Shown: positions 35,407-47,676 of the stretch, piece after piece
How positions within the stretch are numbered: the stretch's first letter is position 1
How the letters are laid out: each line of letters begins with the position of its first letter
Assembly: GCF_914767665.1 (NCBI RefSeq)
Contig: NC_059506.1
Coordinates: forward strand, 18,701,825-18,765,824
Origin: Harmonia axyridis
Lineage: Eukaryota; Arthropoda; Insecta; Coleoptera; Coccinellidae
DNA: 64,000 nucleotides
Reading direction: 5' to 3'
Translations under genes and position numbers: made by a program
The notes under the pieces: generated by a model
What the model was told of the DNA's origin: nothing
Databases searched by the model: none
The model's input: only the letters and a program-made list of their open reading frames with translations

Positions 35407-35526
35407 ATATTCAACTATGTAGTGACAAAGAGGACAGGGGAAATAAAAATCCTTAATGAGAAACGTCGGCATCTCATTAAGGATTTTTATTTCCCCTGTC
35501 CTCTTTGCCACTACATAGTTGAATAT
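35407..35526. repeat. Near-perfect 55-bp-stem hairpin
   Basis: 35407-35461 and 35472-35526 are inverse copies with one mismatch, around a 10-base loop (AACGTCGGCA). If transcribed from the minus strand the single mismatch becomes a G-U pair, leaving a fully paired stem. The flanks are AT-rich (ATTATTATATTATATT recurs at 35,397 and 35,561). It is too long for a standard insect pre-miRNA. Alternatives are a palindromic MITE or a small hairpin-RNA locus. Confidence 0.9.
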
Positions 35527-35529
35527 TTA

Positions 35530-36408
35530 AAAAGTCAGGACACGAATACCAGTGATGAATTATTATATTATATTCATTTCAATCTTTAGAGATATATCTC
35601 ATCTTACTCCTTCATGAAAATACTTTTCCGAATGATTCTGAAAATTTTAATCTCTGGAAATATTACAAGTTAGTCCAATTCATTTTCATTTCGAAGCGAA
35701 TAAATGATAAATATTACTGCATCATGTTTCTCATATTCCCTACATGTGCCCATAAACTTGCTAATATTCAATGATGTAGTAAGCTCTAACCAATGAAAGC
35801 TCCTTGATTGAAACCAAGAATCACTCAATATGCATGAACTCTATCACAGCAAGGGGATTATTCAGTAGTTTCACTATATTATTAATTAATTTATTAGATG
35901 GACAGATTCTGATAGGCGCTCTTGGTAATCCAAGATCTTATCTCGAAGTAAAGGTGCTAACCAACCGTCGTAAAATCACTTGGGACTTGATAATAGATGG
36001 TAGCTTCAAGACAGAGTAAACACTTCAGAACAGCCATGCTAATGATCATATTATAAAGGTGCTATTCACTTTTACGTGTAGTGAAGAAAGAGCTCTTAGA
36101 TGGATGTTTATAATTGTATAATAGAGTTGAAAGCAGATGAGTTCAACATTTCGCAATTCTAAACGTATTATCATTTGTCGATCTGAAAGGTTTTACCATT
36201 TGGATTTTTTTAAAGTGTTCAATAACAATGTATGCATAATTATGTATGTTCACTTAAGAACTTCCTTAAAACTACAGGGTGAGTTTTCATATTCATGGAA
36301 ATAATGACCGACTGAAAAAAGTACTTGTAGAATGTTTTTGTTTATAAGCACCTCTAATGAAGTTATGAGAACTTTTCATTTCACGCCATTTATCAATTTT
36401 CTCTTATA
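35530..36408. other. No recognised gene
   Basis: AT-rich. An unpaired TACAGGGTGAGTTTTCATAT at about 36,274 resembles a CAGGGTG MITE end without a partner. Confidence 0.4.
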
Positions 36409-37669
36409 CGAGGGCTATCTACTATTTATGTATTGAGAATTGGCAACACTTATATTGCCAGGGGAAATCTGATATTGACATCGTAAAATTTGATATTTTT
36501 TGTATTATAAGTGCTCACAACGTTTTGATGTACGAGCACAATTTTTGTTGTTTACAGTAAATTGAAAATTTCATCTCTGCCAAAATATGGATTTAACTAG
36601 TGAAAATTTTTGAGGTATGAAAATTATGACTTTCGACGTGGTCTAACTTAAGGAAAATGCATCTATCCACTAAATTCAACTTTTGGCTTTGAAGCACCAT
36701 TTAAAGCCACTGTATGTCGCTAGTACACTGAATTCAAACGTGGACGTACTTCGCTCACGGACGAAGTTAAAGAAGGTCTTCCAAAATACGTCATTGTACC
36801 GAAGAATATTGATGCTGTGCGAAAACTAATTGGAAAAGATCGTCATGTGACATGTCAGTACATCGAGAAATGTTTAAGCATTAGTATGACTAGCATACAT
36901 AAGATTTTGCACGAACATTTGTGTGTTTGGTAGCTCTATGCAAGTTGGATTCCACATTTGTAGAATCATGCTCAAAAAATTGCTCGTGTCGATTGGTGCT
37001 GTAAAATGATTTCGAAATATGACTGTGGTGCATCCAAAGCAGTATACAACATCGTCACAGGTATCGAGTCGTGGATTAATGCATACGAGCCAGAAAGAAA
37101 AGGTCAGTCGACAGTTTGTGTGTTTCAATTTGAAGCAAACTCAACGAAAGTTGTCTTTCTTCACGAAAACTGGTCCTATGGCAATTGTTGCTCTTGAAAA
37201 TCAAAAGTCCGTTGATTCAGAGTGGTATGAAACCATTTGTTTGCTGAAGTTCTTGGTAAATTGAGAAAAACAAAACCAAAACGACGAATCATCTTGCATT
37301 ATGACAACGCGAGCTCACACACATCAAATGCAACGAATGACTATTTGGACACACAAAAAATTAAATTAAAGTGTCATCCACCTTACAGCCTCGACTTGGC
37401 ACCGAATGATTCTTCCTTTAACTTACGAGAAATTAAAAATAAACCTCATGGATAACGATTTTCATCTCCCGAAGATGAGGTTGAGGCCTTCAAAACGCAT
37501 ATTTCATAACTACTTTCTTCTGATTGGAAAAATGTTTCGAATGATGGTTCAATCACCTGCAAAAGTGTATTGATCTTAAAGGCAATTATTTTGAAAAACA
37601 ATAAAAATATTTTGTATCAAAATCACTTGTTTATTTTTTGTATTCTCAATACATAAATAGTGACCCTCG
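36409..37669 (+). mobile_element. Mariner type C, full length, dead
   Basis: Inverted ends start CGAGGGCTATCTACTATTTA and, at the right, CGAGGGTCACTATTTATGTA. TA lies at 36407-36408 and 37670-37671. The 1,261-bp length is that of a complete mariner. It is distinct from types A and B and from the Mos1-like copy. Confidence 0.92.
36587..37604 (+). pseudogene. Mariner type C transposase, multiply broken
   Basis: The ATG at 36,587 is followed by an early stop. Recognisable blocks are spread over several frames. One is HTH-region sequence including SISMTSIHKILHEHL near 36,870-36,920. The second catalytic Asp lies in ILHYDNASSHTS near 37,300, and PPYSLDLAPND near 37,380 holds the last one. The C-terminus NYFEKQ ends at 37,602-37,604. 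The region of the first Asp is lost or unrecognisable. Confidence 0.87.
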
Positions 37670-37671
37670 TA

Positions 37672-38403
37672 GCTCAAAAACAATTGAATTTATGAGGTTG
37701 CGGTTTTCACCAAATCAAATCTCTCAAAAACCGAGCCCGAAAATGGGCCATTCATTTTTTCTAGCTCAAAGAAATTCTGAGATTATCTCACCAGACAACG
37801 AAAATGGGACACCCGATACAGTTACTACCGGGACACTTTGTATATTTATGCCCCTTATTGCAAAATATCCACTGTATACACCAATTAATGAAATTTTTGC
37901 AATTATCTTCGATTATATCTCCATAATACGATCTAAATTTCCTTTCTTTTTCGACGGGCCGTGAAATATTCATCGAATTCTCTATAAATCGTCTTCCTCT
38001 TCCTCGCCACGGTCGTTACCACCATCGTATGCGTACGTTACGAAACGCCGACACTCAATAGTGAATCAATTAGAATGAGGCATGAAGAATAACGCACTGT
38101 TACAATCTATTACATCTATTTGAGTTTCTACTCTCGTAGTAGTTGCTCAAGTTACCATGCCACCGTCTATTTACTCTGAGGAATATGTGTACCAAAAGAG
38201 CATATTGCATTCGAGTATATTTATCGGTTGGGCAACTTGATATTGCCGCGCAACTGGGGATAAATAATGCAGATGGTATATAAATCGTAGTTTTACAGAT
38301 AAATATGTATGGGGAAAATAGAGAAATTTTATTTTGATACGTAAATCCTGTTTCGAATGAGGGAATTTGTCAGATGTGAGATAATATGACAGGTATGAGT
38401 TAA
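37672..38403. other. No recognised feature
   Basis: No gene recognised. Confidence 0.4.
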
Positions 38404-39182
38404 TGAAATACAAAATATTCTTTCTTTATTTCAGTATGGGTTCATTACAGTACTAAAAACATTGCTGTAATGAGCTCATTACAGCATTGTTTTCAGTTAT
38501 AATTTTCGTTTTGTGGTTTCATAATTTGGATATAGTGAAATGATTTGCCACTTTTCTCTCAATTTCTCTTAATTTTGGTGGTGTTGAATCCATTTTGTCG
38601 AACATAATTCACGAATTTAATGCGTAATTGTAAATTATTTCAAAATTCAAAACTCACGATTCATATTCAAATTCCGTAATTTGTCAATTCTCGTAACAGT
38701 CACACCAACTGCCAAGATACAATACAAAAGTCACTAGGATATACAGGGTGTTTCATTGGGAAACGGAAATACTTCACAGGTGCATAGGTGGCACCAATGC
38801 GGTTCTGGAGATACCCCATTTATTGGGTCTTACTGTCATCGTAGCCGAGATACAGGGTGTTTTATGAATTTTGCCCGTTTCTTTCTGAGGCTATATCAAA
38901 CGAACCACCCGGTGTATTTTCTTCATATTTGGCAAATGTGTTCCTAATTGACAGCCCAAACGTATTATGCAATAACCGCCTTGAAAATCCAGGTCCGGGA
39001 TAACAAAAAACTATGTATTCCACAAAACCTGACAGAAATAGAGAAAATATCGTCCAATACTCGTTGCAGACGGCCAATCCAACTCTCATGCGTTCGAAAA
39101 CTCGCTCCTTCTTCGCTCGTTTTCGAATTTCGCATTCGTGTTCGAATAGGAGCCTATTCTGCAACTTGTTCAGGAATCTAGT
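38404..39182. repeat. Dispersed repeat F, copy 1, with an insertion
   Basis: It matches copy 2 (41,855-42,465) on both sides of an interruption. Shared blocks include AACAGTCACACCAACTGCCA and CTCGTTTTCGAATTTCGCAT. A segment from 38,744 to about 39,014 starting CAGGGTGTTTCATTGGGAAA is absent from copy 2 and carries a second ATACAGGGTGTTTTATG at 38,850. That segment looks like part of a CAGGGTG element, but its opposite end was not found. Confidence 0.7.
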
Positions 39183-40260
39183 GTTTTTCGACGATCTGAA
39201 CTAGGGATTCACAGCTTGATTTCCAAACTACTTGGCATGACTTGACTTGAAATCAAGTCAAGCTCAAGTCAAGTAGTAGTTTTTGAATCTCAAATCAAGT
39301 TAAGTATTTATTTATCAAGTACTTGAAGCATATCTAGCTACTCGATTTTTAGCAGTTTTTTTGTGTAGTGTTACATCACATAAAAAAAATGATGAAATGA
39401 GAAGGAATCTTGCAAAAAACATTTTCATTTATTAAACTTATTGTATAAATAAAAGAACCGAAAATATCAACTTTTTTTAAATAGAAACATAAATTAAATC
39501 ACTATAAATCATGAAAAAATGAAGAATAATCTAATTGATTCGAAAACATATTGAAAAAATCATGAGTGAAATTCTTTGAAGAAAATTTCTAGTAAACCAA
39601 ATTTCTCGGAAAAAGTAGAAAATGCCGCCCTCCAATATTTGCCGCCTCTCTAGAGCAAATCCTGAAGTTTCAAGTTTTTCTGCCGAGGTTCGACTTCATT
39701 AAACGCTTGAATATTTTGTTTTTTTTTTGATAGAGTGAAATAGGTTCATGCGGATGAACCATCATTTTGAATTCGAATGCGCCCACGCCCAACCCTAGTT
39801 AATTTGATCTAAAAAATCGAATGTTAAATTCGATGAATATTAGAAAAGATTCAATATTGATAAAATAAATAAAACACTTGGCTATATGTGAAATGTATAT
39901 CCATTTTATCAATCCATTCTTCTAGGAATTCCTATTTTTTAGAAAAAGTAGAAAATACTACTCTCCAATATTTGCCGCTCTTCTAGAGCGGACAATTCGG
40001 CTTCAAGTTCTTCTGCAGATTTTCGATTTTATAAAACGCTTGAACATTTTTTTTCTTTAAGATAATTGAGTAAAACAATCGGATGATGCGGATGAACCAT
40101 TTTTTCAATTTCGAATGCGCAACTCTAGTTAATTTGATAAAAAGAATCATCTGTAAAGTTCGTTGAAATTAAATAAATTTATTAAATACATATGTACTTC
40201 TAGGAATTCGGATTTCTCGGAAAAAGTAGAAAATGCCGCCCTACAATATTTGCCACTTCG
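39183..40260. repeat. Repeat G: about 2.3 tandem units with hAT-like flank
   Basis: A unit containing GAAAAAGTAGAAAATGCCGC occurs at about 39,609, 39,942 and 40,220 (offsets about 333 and 278). Each of the first two units ends in a block with GCGGATGAACCAT and CTAGTTAATTTGAT. The preceding 39,220-39,330 is dense in CAAGTCAAG motifs like hAT subterminal repeats, and TAGGG-type ends occur at 39,203 and near 39,797. No target duplication was found. Confidence 0.55.
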
Positions 40261-40978
40261 GCGAAATTAGTTTTGTTTTTTCCTGAGAAAAAATTGCATT
40301 CTTTCAAGTTTCTTGGATTATGTATTTTCAATGAATTAGAAGAGGTCTTATGTTGCCCAAAGTTTGAAAGATATAGTATCTTCGTATTCTCCATCGAGAA
40401 ACTACTCTTGTCTGAATTGCATTGTTAAATGGTGAACTAGAATCTGAAAATGAATTTATCAGTAGCAACCAAATATTTTCATTCAATACTTTCATATTCT
40501 CTCCAAACACTCTCATCAACCGGTTCTTTCACATCTTTATTTTGCATCTCGAGAGTAACGAACCGTGATCATTGCTAATAACACCTCTTACGCGTTCATT
40601 CTATTCAACCGACACCTTGGACAATGCACAATTTGAATTAGACATCCCCTTTTCTACGACGCACCTCTTACAACCCCAAGAAAACCGTTAAGAACTAGCT
40701 GAGCCTGCCTTTCTAACCCCTCAAATCTAAAGTAACAATAGCTCTATCACGCTGACAACAAAGAAGTACAGATTGTTCGGAATCGCGTTCGCTCATTGTT
40801 AATTCTAAGGACCTTTTCCTCCGAGATTAATGATAAAACAAGCAATTAAAATTAACTCTGACAATATTCGGCTTGACAGCGGTGGCTCGTAGAAAAGGGA
40901 TCAGTTAGTTCAGCACATCTTTCAGTCGGCAGAATCAGATGTAGGAACAAACAGAATACCATGAAGCAAAATATAGAA
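40261..40978. other. No recognised feature
   Basis: No gene or repeat recognised. Confidence 0.4.
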
Positions 40979-41640
40979 ACTGACAAAGAAACTGAAACAC
41001 TCAAATGAAGCTGTTTAAATTAAAATTTTTTTTTGGTAAAACATAGATAGTATAGCAAGGAGTAAATGATAAAATTTCGAGAATAAAACGAAGGGTTTAC
41101 AAAGTTATATAAATTTGTTAATGATGTGTTTGTCCACCGCGATTAATTATCTATACACTCCCTAACACGTCTCGGCATTGATGTAATAAGATGGTCTATT
41201 TCTTCTCGAATGATATTATTTCAAAAGCCTTCTACCCTCAAACATGCTCTATGGGTGAAAGATCGAGGGATCTTGGCGGCTATGGCAAGATTCACATGGG
41301 TCGCTTCGAAAAAGTTTAAACCAACTCTGGCAACATGAGGGTGGGCATTATCTTGCTAAAATATTGGATTCTCGAGCCGGTTAAGGTAAGGGAGAACATA
41401 TGGCTCCACTATTTCTTGAAGTTCACGTAGTGCTGTCTATTACCTCGAATAAAGACTAAAGGTGACCTACTTGCATGTTCAATAGCACCCTATACCATTC
41501 ATGAACTTCATTTTGACGTCCGGTGCCTACACTTCTTCGATTTTAGGCATTATCAAACCACGCTTGACAACATCTCATAACATGTCAGGAATAACCTACT
41601 TGAAATTTTCTGCCATTTTTCTGGAAGACCCTAAATAAAA
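40979..41640 (-). pseudogene. Tc1-like transposon relic with decayed transposase
   Basis: The left end is ACTGACAAAGAAACTGAAAC, shared with the solo end at 24,341. On the minus strand about 41,100-41,640 encodes fragments of a Tc1-type transposase. QDNAHPHVARVGLNFFEATH matches the second catalytic block (QDNARPH in the family). Further down comes a degraded SPDLSPIEH block. The end IREEIDHLITSMPRRVRECI (41,140-41,205 complement) is well preserved. Frameshifts are frequent. The distal end and N-terminal DNA-binding part are lost. Confidence 0.8.
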
Positions 41641-41854
41641 GCGTTTACAGGAGAAAAGCCGAAACATTTGAGTAAACTTTTATTATTTTCATAATATAAG
41701 TACTTCATAACATTTAATTGTGTTGAAGTATCACGTCATTCCCGTTATAATGGCACAACATCAAGTGCCAAAATGAGGGAGTAGAAAACATTGTTTTATA
41801 ATTTTATTATACTATTTAGAACAAATCATTCCTAATTCAGATCAAGAGTATTTT

Positions 41855-42465
41855 CTCAATTTCAGTATCGTAATGAGTTCATTACAGTACTGAAAACAGT
41901 GCTGTAATGAACTCATTACAGTACTAAAAATAGTGCTCTAATGAACTCTTTACAGCATTGTCTTCTATTATATTTTTTGTTTTGTGGTTGTCAACACAGA
42001 TTTCCAATCCTATCACATTTCACCACAAGTCAATTGTCAATATAATATAATTTAGATATTGTGAAATGATTCTCAACATTATTCGCAAATTCTCTTAATT
42101 CAGGTGGTGTAAAATCGATTTCGTCAGACATAATTCACGAATTTTATGCGTAATTGTAAATTATTTGAAAATCGAAACGTACGATTCATATTCAAATTCC
42201 GTAATCTGTCAATTCTCGGAACAGTCACACCAACTGCCAAGATACAATACAAAAGTCACTAGGATATATAATCTGAACTTTTCATTGAATTTTGACAATA
42301 TATCACAAAACTTGACTGAAATAGAGAAAATATCGTCTAATATTCGTTGCAGAAGGCAATTCCAACACTCATGCATTCGAAAACTCGTTCCTTCGTCGCT
42401 CGTTTTCGAATTTCGCATTCGTGTTGGAATAGGAGCCCATTCTACAACTTGTTTTGGAATATACT
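41855..42465. repeat. Dispersed repeat F, copy 2
   Basis: It starts with palindrome-rich sequence in which TGTAATGAACTCATTACA and a CAGTACTGAAAACA-type spacer recur two to three times (41,875-41,960). It continues through blocks shared with copy 1. ACTCGTTCC and CGCTCGTTTTCGAA form an inverted pair near 42,380-42,412. No known family or coding function is recognised. Confidence 0.65.
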
Positions 42466-43064
42466 ATTTCCTTTCAATATTTAACTTTCAAAACTGGTCA
42501 CTGAAATATGTATTTCATGATTTTATCGCGGATTTATAACTTTTCGAATTGTTGATTCCTCCCCGCGCCGCCACTGACCTAATAATATCAGGAACCGAGA
42601 ATGATAAACCGCTAAGGATCTCATCAAACGGCACCCATTCATTCAGTCCGTTAAATGAAGCCCCCCTAAGGATATGCGCGACACTGATGTATTCAAATAG
42701 GTGTAGTAAGCCTCATCGGGCCCTGTTCCCGACTGTGGTATAAGAGGATTAGAGATACCTCCGGGCGATGTTGCCATATATCAAAGTTATATCCGATATT
42801 GAATAGTCCATTCATGTGTGGCCCCTCTTTTCAAAGTACGACAGGAAAAAGGGTCGAGTTCTGACGACGAACTGGTCAACCGTGGCGGGATGGCTCTATT
42901 TGGACCCTCCGACACTTTCATTGTCCTGCCGAAAGAATGCTTCTGGGCATGAAAATAACTTCGCTCAGATATTGTTCAAAGTTGATAATTGATTGAACCT
43001 GTTTCGGTTTTGTTTACTTAGCTTATTTGCGGAGTAACGTTAATCTATTTTCACATCTGCAGTC
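42466..43064. other. No recognised gene
   Basis: Locally GC-richer around 42,560-42,960, with no recognised coding sequence. Confidence 0.4.
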
Positions 43065-43930
43065 CTCAGATCTTCTTTCTGTTTGAGGACTGGCATTTTA
43101 TTCCCTACGCTTCTACTTTAATTTCTCCTATTTTCTAATATTGTCTGATCGGGAGACTTTCCTCCCTACTGCATGTTCCTTATTTTCTTCTATTTGGTTC
43201 TTTGAAAGAGGTGTTTCCTCGTATCTGTCATTCTTATTCTGATTTGTAGTATCTTTCTCAATCCATATTCTCATACTCTTTCAGCGTCTCTATTGTCGTC
43301 TTTCTTTGTGTGTTTAACTATTTCCTCAATAGTTTCAATTTTCAGATTTCTTGGTTGGTTATACATCATATATCATATTTAGCGTACTTTGCAACTGATC
43401 CTTATTATTGTCTCTCGTATTATACCAGGTTACTCCTGCATATTTAATGATTGGTATTAGCACTATTTTTAATATCTTCCCATTGTTTTCTAAGGTGAGT
43501 TCACTTTTAGGGATGAGCAAGCAATGGGTACAGTCTCCTGTGCAATTGCCTTCCTTTTTTTCTGTTCTCTTCTATCTGTTTGTTAAAATTCATTCTCTAA
43601 TCTAGTATTACTCCCAGATATTTTACTTCCTTTTCCTTTCTATTTTCTATTCTGAGGTTTCCTGCTTTCTCTTCTCCAATGTTGTTTCTCCGAAGTAGAT
43701 TGTAACTGTTCTCGATGTATTTTGAATCTCCATTTCTTGAAGTATTCTGTCACTTTATCTAGGTCTATCTGTAACTACCTACTAATTGTTCTCCGCATTC
43801 TACTGTGTATATAGTATAGTATATGGCAGTGTCAACAGGGCTATCTTGCATCTATTCATTTTTGGTATGTCTGCCATGCATAAGTTGAACAGCAGCAGGT
43901 CCTATCACCGATCCTTGGAGGACATCTGCA
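43065..43930 (-). pseudogene. Jockey-like LINE reverse transcriptase, C-terminal part (copy b)
   Basis: It is colinear with copy a on the minus strand. It includes the GSVIGPAAVQLMHGRHTKNE-type region after the GVPQGS box, the palm-to-thumb segment and the 3' boundary AGAAGATCTGAG at 43,065. Several small deletions remove the FADD box and part of the APWYITN block. No frame is open over its full length. Confidence 0.8.
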
Positions 43931-44779
43931 GTCGGTAATAAAGTTATTTTTGATACTATTTCTTTGCTCGTAGTTTCGTCTATGTTTTAGCGTTAATGTT
44001 AATAATTTGGAATAATAATAGAAAATTATCCGAACTCCATTTATATAATTTCCATTTACATTACAATATGTAAGTAGAAAATTTATAATTATTACCGATG
44101 TTAGTTTTTTATGTACTGAGAACATTAACTTCAATTCAATTGAAATTTATCATAGAATATTAATTTCATATGAGAAGCACTATTATTGATATGGAAAAAT
44201 TGCGAATGTAAACACTGAGGAAATGAAAGAAAATTGATTTACAACTCTCGAAAATATTTCTGAAAAAAACACGAAACTTCAAAATCATTTTTTTGTGTGT
44301 TCACTTACATTCCCGAAAAATATATAATCTATAAAAAATACCTTGTTTCGTGTTCTGTACTGTCCCCGACATGATCTGATAGTACACAATATTGACAGAA
44401 TCAGATGAACAATTGCAACCCATTCTTATAATCGAGCAGGAAAAATCATTGATGAAAAGAAATCACTTCTCTCCATCTTAGGAATTGATCAATGATCACA
44501 ACAAGATACTTCCTTCTACTCTGAAGTGGGACATCGACATTTGACTCTCGTACATTTTGGGAAGTGTATATAAATCTGTGAGCATTTAGGCTCTTTTTTA
44601 AGTGTGAATTTGACCAACGCGTTTTTCACGTTTGGACTTAATTTACTATCATCAAAATCATTTCATATCATATCATTTTTCTCAGACCTTCTCCTCTGTA
44701 TCCTCATCCACTTCCTGGCATATATCACCGCTGAACATAATAGGAGTATCAATAGCATAAAAGTTAAATGATTATTCTT
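43931..44779. other. No recognised feature
   Basis: No gene or repeat recognised. Confidence 0.4.
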
Positions 44780-44990
44780 TATTATTTCTCACTCTAGTTA
44801 TACTATTAACCTAAATCAGGAACAGAATCAGCCGCAAAATTGTACCTTGAGGCACTCCTATTTTAATGTTTCGAGGACCACTAACCTGATTTTACAATAT
44901 ATTCAAAGCTCTCATACCATACCTATGAAGTTCATAAAGGAGGTTATCATGAGGAATCGTATCAAAGACGCAAACCTAAAAATCGGCTAG
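44780..44990 (-). pseudogene. Second LINE RT fragment (palm domain)
   Basis: Minus strand: VFDTIPHDNLLYELHRYGMR, then after a stop and a deletion IKIGVPQGTILRLILFLI. These are the DTIxHD and GVPQGxxLxxxLF blocks of a LINE reverse transcriptase (CR1/jockey-like). The sequence differs from copies a to d, so it is a separate lineage. Confidence 0.75.
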
Positions 44991-45459
44991 GCATCTCTCA
45001 GAAATATGATAAAGAGCACCAAGATTTTGTGTAGCGGGTGACATACAACTATGTGGAATTTATTATTGAAAATAGAAACTGTGCTGCTCGGATTTCTGAT
45101 TTCTATGAAACATTTTCGAATGTATGGTACAAATAACAATAATGTATTATTATTATTGAGTTAATCGAATATTTTTCAGAATGAAACTGGAAATATCTAG
45201 ATAGCGCTCAATAAATTCTTCTAAACTTCATACCTAAGTTATCAGTGAATTTTTCGAATGTAATTGAACTTGAATGTAAAAGTGATATTGTTGTATATTC
45301 TACAAGTCTGCTCATGTATATGCTTGACTTTGGTATTAAATGAAGCCTGCCGAGATTTGCATACGTGCAGAAGATGCAAAAAAAAATGATTGATGAACCA
45401 GTCAAGGTAGTTTGAATTCGCGCAAGAACCTACAAAATTAATTAGTTCTAAAACAAGTA
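44991..45459. other. No recognised feature
   Basis: No gene or repeat recognised. Confidence 0.4.
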
Positions 45460-45461
45460 TA

Positions 45462-45961
45462 CAGGGTGTTTCTTCATAAAGTGGACAAACATATATAGTC
45501 GTGTAGGTGACATAGGGAGAATCATTTGTATTATAATATTTACCTCGTTTTCATAAGCGAAATAGGGTGTTCAATGTCATTTCTGAGCAATATTCTATTG
45601 AAAGTGGTTAGTTAGGTATAACCTTTGAAATTACGATTATTGGTCAAATCAGAGTATTTTTGAGTGCTCGATTCAGAGAAGGTGAAGCACTCTGAAAAAA
45701 AGATTCAAAATGTCGGAAAACCTGCAATGTTTTTTTTTTCGGTTGAAATACTGAATTTCATTTTCTGAATGAACTCGATTTACTCAGAATTTCTATTAAA
45801 AGAATATTTCATAAATAGAACAAAAATTTCAGCCGAAGTTCTTCACCTTTTCTGTCAAAAATACTCTGATCTGACCAGAAATCGTAACTTCAAAGAAGTT
45901 AAGAAAATCGTAACTTCAAAGGTTATACATAACTGACCACACTCAATAGAATATTGCTCAG
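45462..45961. mobile_element. Foldback MITE with a truncated right arm (family M4)
   Basis: The left end CAGGGTGTTTCTTCATAAAG follows TA (45460-45461). The left arm to about 45,690 is matched inversely by 45,835-45,961, sharing GAGCAATATTCTATTG and the AAATACTCTGATCTGACCA region. The last 100 bp or so of the right arm are missing and replaced by mariner sequence. Within the right arm AATCGTAACTTCAAAG occurs twice in tandem. Confidence 0.8.
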
Positions 45962-46653
45962 ATTGGATTCGGTTCATCGTGTGCAGTCCACTCAGCTGAC
46001 TGTCGATTGGACTCCGGAATGAAATGATGGGGCCATCATGTTTCATCCATTTTCGAATATCGATGAAAAAATTCTGGTTAATTGCACTTAAACAGCTTCA
46101 AACACTGCTCAGAATCATTAAGAAGTTGTTACTTTTGATCGTTTGTGAACTTGTGCGGCACCCATTTTGCACACAGCTTTTTTATGTAGAAATATTCGTG
46201 AATGATATGATGAATACGTTCGGATGATATCTTCACAATGTCTGTTATTTCGATCAACTTCACTTTTAGTTCATCAATTATTTTGTAAACTTTTTTGATA
46301 TTTTCGTCGGTGACAGCCTCTTTTGGGCGTCCACTGCGTTCGCAGTCTTCGGTGCTCATTTCACCACATTTAAACTTAGCATACCAATAAATGATGGTTG
46401 ATTTTCCTGCTGCAGACTACAGAAACTCTTCATCAAGCCAAGATTTTGCTTCAACTGTACAGGAAATTCTTTTTTTCTTCTTTCTTCAAATAACAAAAGT
46501 AGCTACACTCATAACGCAATTTCTGACAAACTAATGGTCGTACTGCTCTCAAATTTTGACACGTATCGTTCGAAGGTTGGTACCAACTAAAAATCATGTG
46601 GATTGAATACTAGCACCGCCATGTGTGCATCAGACCCGGGACTTTTCAATTGG
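45962..46653 (-). mobile_element. Himar1-like mariner, copy A5, 5' part only
   Basis: Minus-strand 5' half of a type A mariner, from the terminal repeat (CCGGGACTTTTCAATTGG ending near 46,653) through the N-terminal HTH region. The frame 46,129-46,359 reads STEDCERSGRPKEAVTDENI. It extends up to the area just after the first catalytic block, which reads MKHDG near 46,040 and is broken. It joins MITE M4 abruptly at 45,961/45,962. Confidence 0.85.
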
Positions 46654-47676
46654 AATAAAACTAGACATTTTTTTCGAATTCTACTTGGATTTTTTATGGT
46701 TCTGGTGGCTGGATCAACAAGAAATCAAGCTTGAGATTTCAAATCAGTCTAATTTGTTGTCTTGAAAATATTCAAATTTTCTAAGGTTTCGATGACGCTA
46801 TCAAAACCAAATTTTGCATGAAACTTGCAGTCGTTGTTTCATATCTACACGCAATCCCCGAAAAAAATAGAAGAAATTCCCAGAAAATTGATAATATCAA
46901 TTTTCAACTCGTTCCAGAAAACCCCCTTTAAATTTCAACCAACTGAAAAAACAATTTCTCTTTCTTCGCCCCCCATTCCCTGTCCTCTCCCGCCAAACCG
47001 CTCACCCCTCTAGACTCATCCCACCCCTGATATTTTATGCATTATTGTCGCGGACAAATTCCAAGTTAGTCGTGAATTTTGCGGAAAGTTTAAAGGGTAA
47101 GACTCCCATCGCCCGACAAACTTTTAACTTAAGGCCGTCCTGGGAGCGGTTGCGAATTTTACGATGCCGAGGGTTGATTGAATTCGAATCGGACCTATTT
47201 TGGCGGTTATTCAAAACGTAAATTCGGTCACACGAATTGCCTTTTTATTGGGACGCTTCTGGCGTTGCCACTCTGGCGATGATATCACCCATAAAACGAT
47301 TCGACTTGAATTGGTTCAGCGCTTCATAAACCTGAATTTTTTGCCCCTTCCAACTTCAATTTTGTCAATAAGATCGTATCTGGAGAGAAGTTATGCGCCA
47401 ATTCATGAAAGCTCAGAATACTTAGCGTTCTTTGGAAATATTTTATTGTTTTCCCTCGATTAGAGCTGGGACATTTCATTTATTGTCTGTATAAATGTTT
47501 CATATGATATTTAGCTACATAATATAATAGAGCAGTAGAAAAACTGTGTCTACATACCTTACAAAATAATTTGGACTATAAGATAAAGTGACACAGCAAA
47601 ATAAGTTATTTTTGTTTCCCTTTTTGAATGTTCATTCTACTTCAAGGAACAACGATAAAACAAACCCAATTTTAGA
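46654..47676. other. No recognised gene
   Basis: No gene supported; 47,040-47,450 is more GC-rich than average. Confidence 0.4.

Noticed and set aside
39603..40260. CRISPR-like array
   Set aside because: Units are about 300 bp, irregular and diverged, in a eukaryotic context; there are no short spacers or cas genes.
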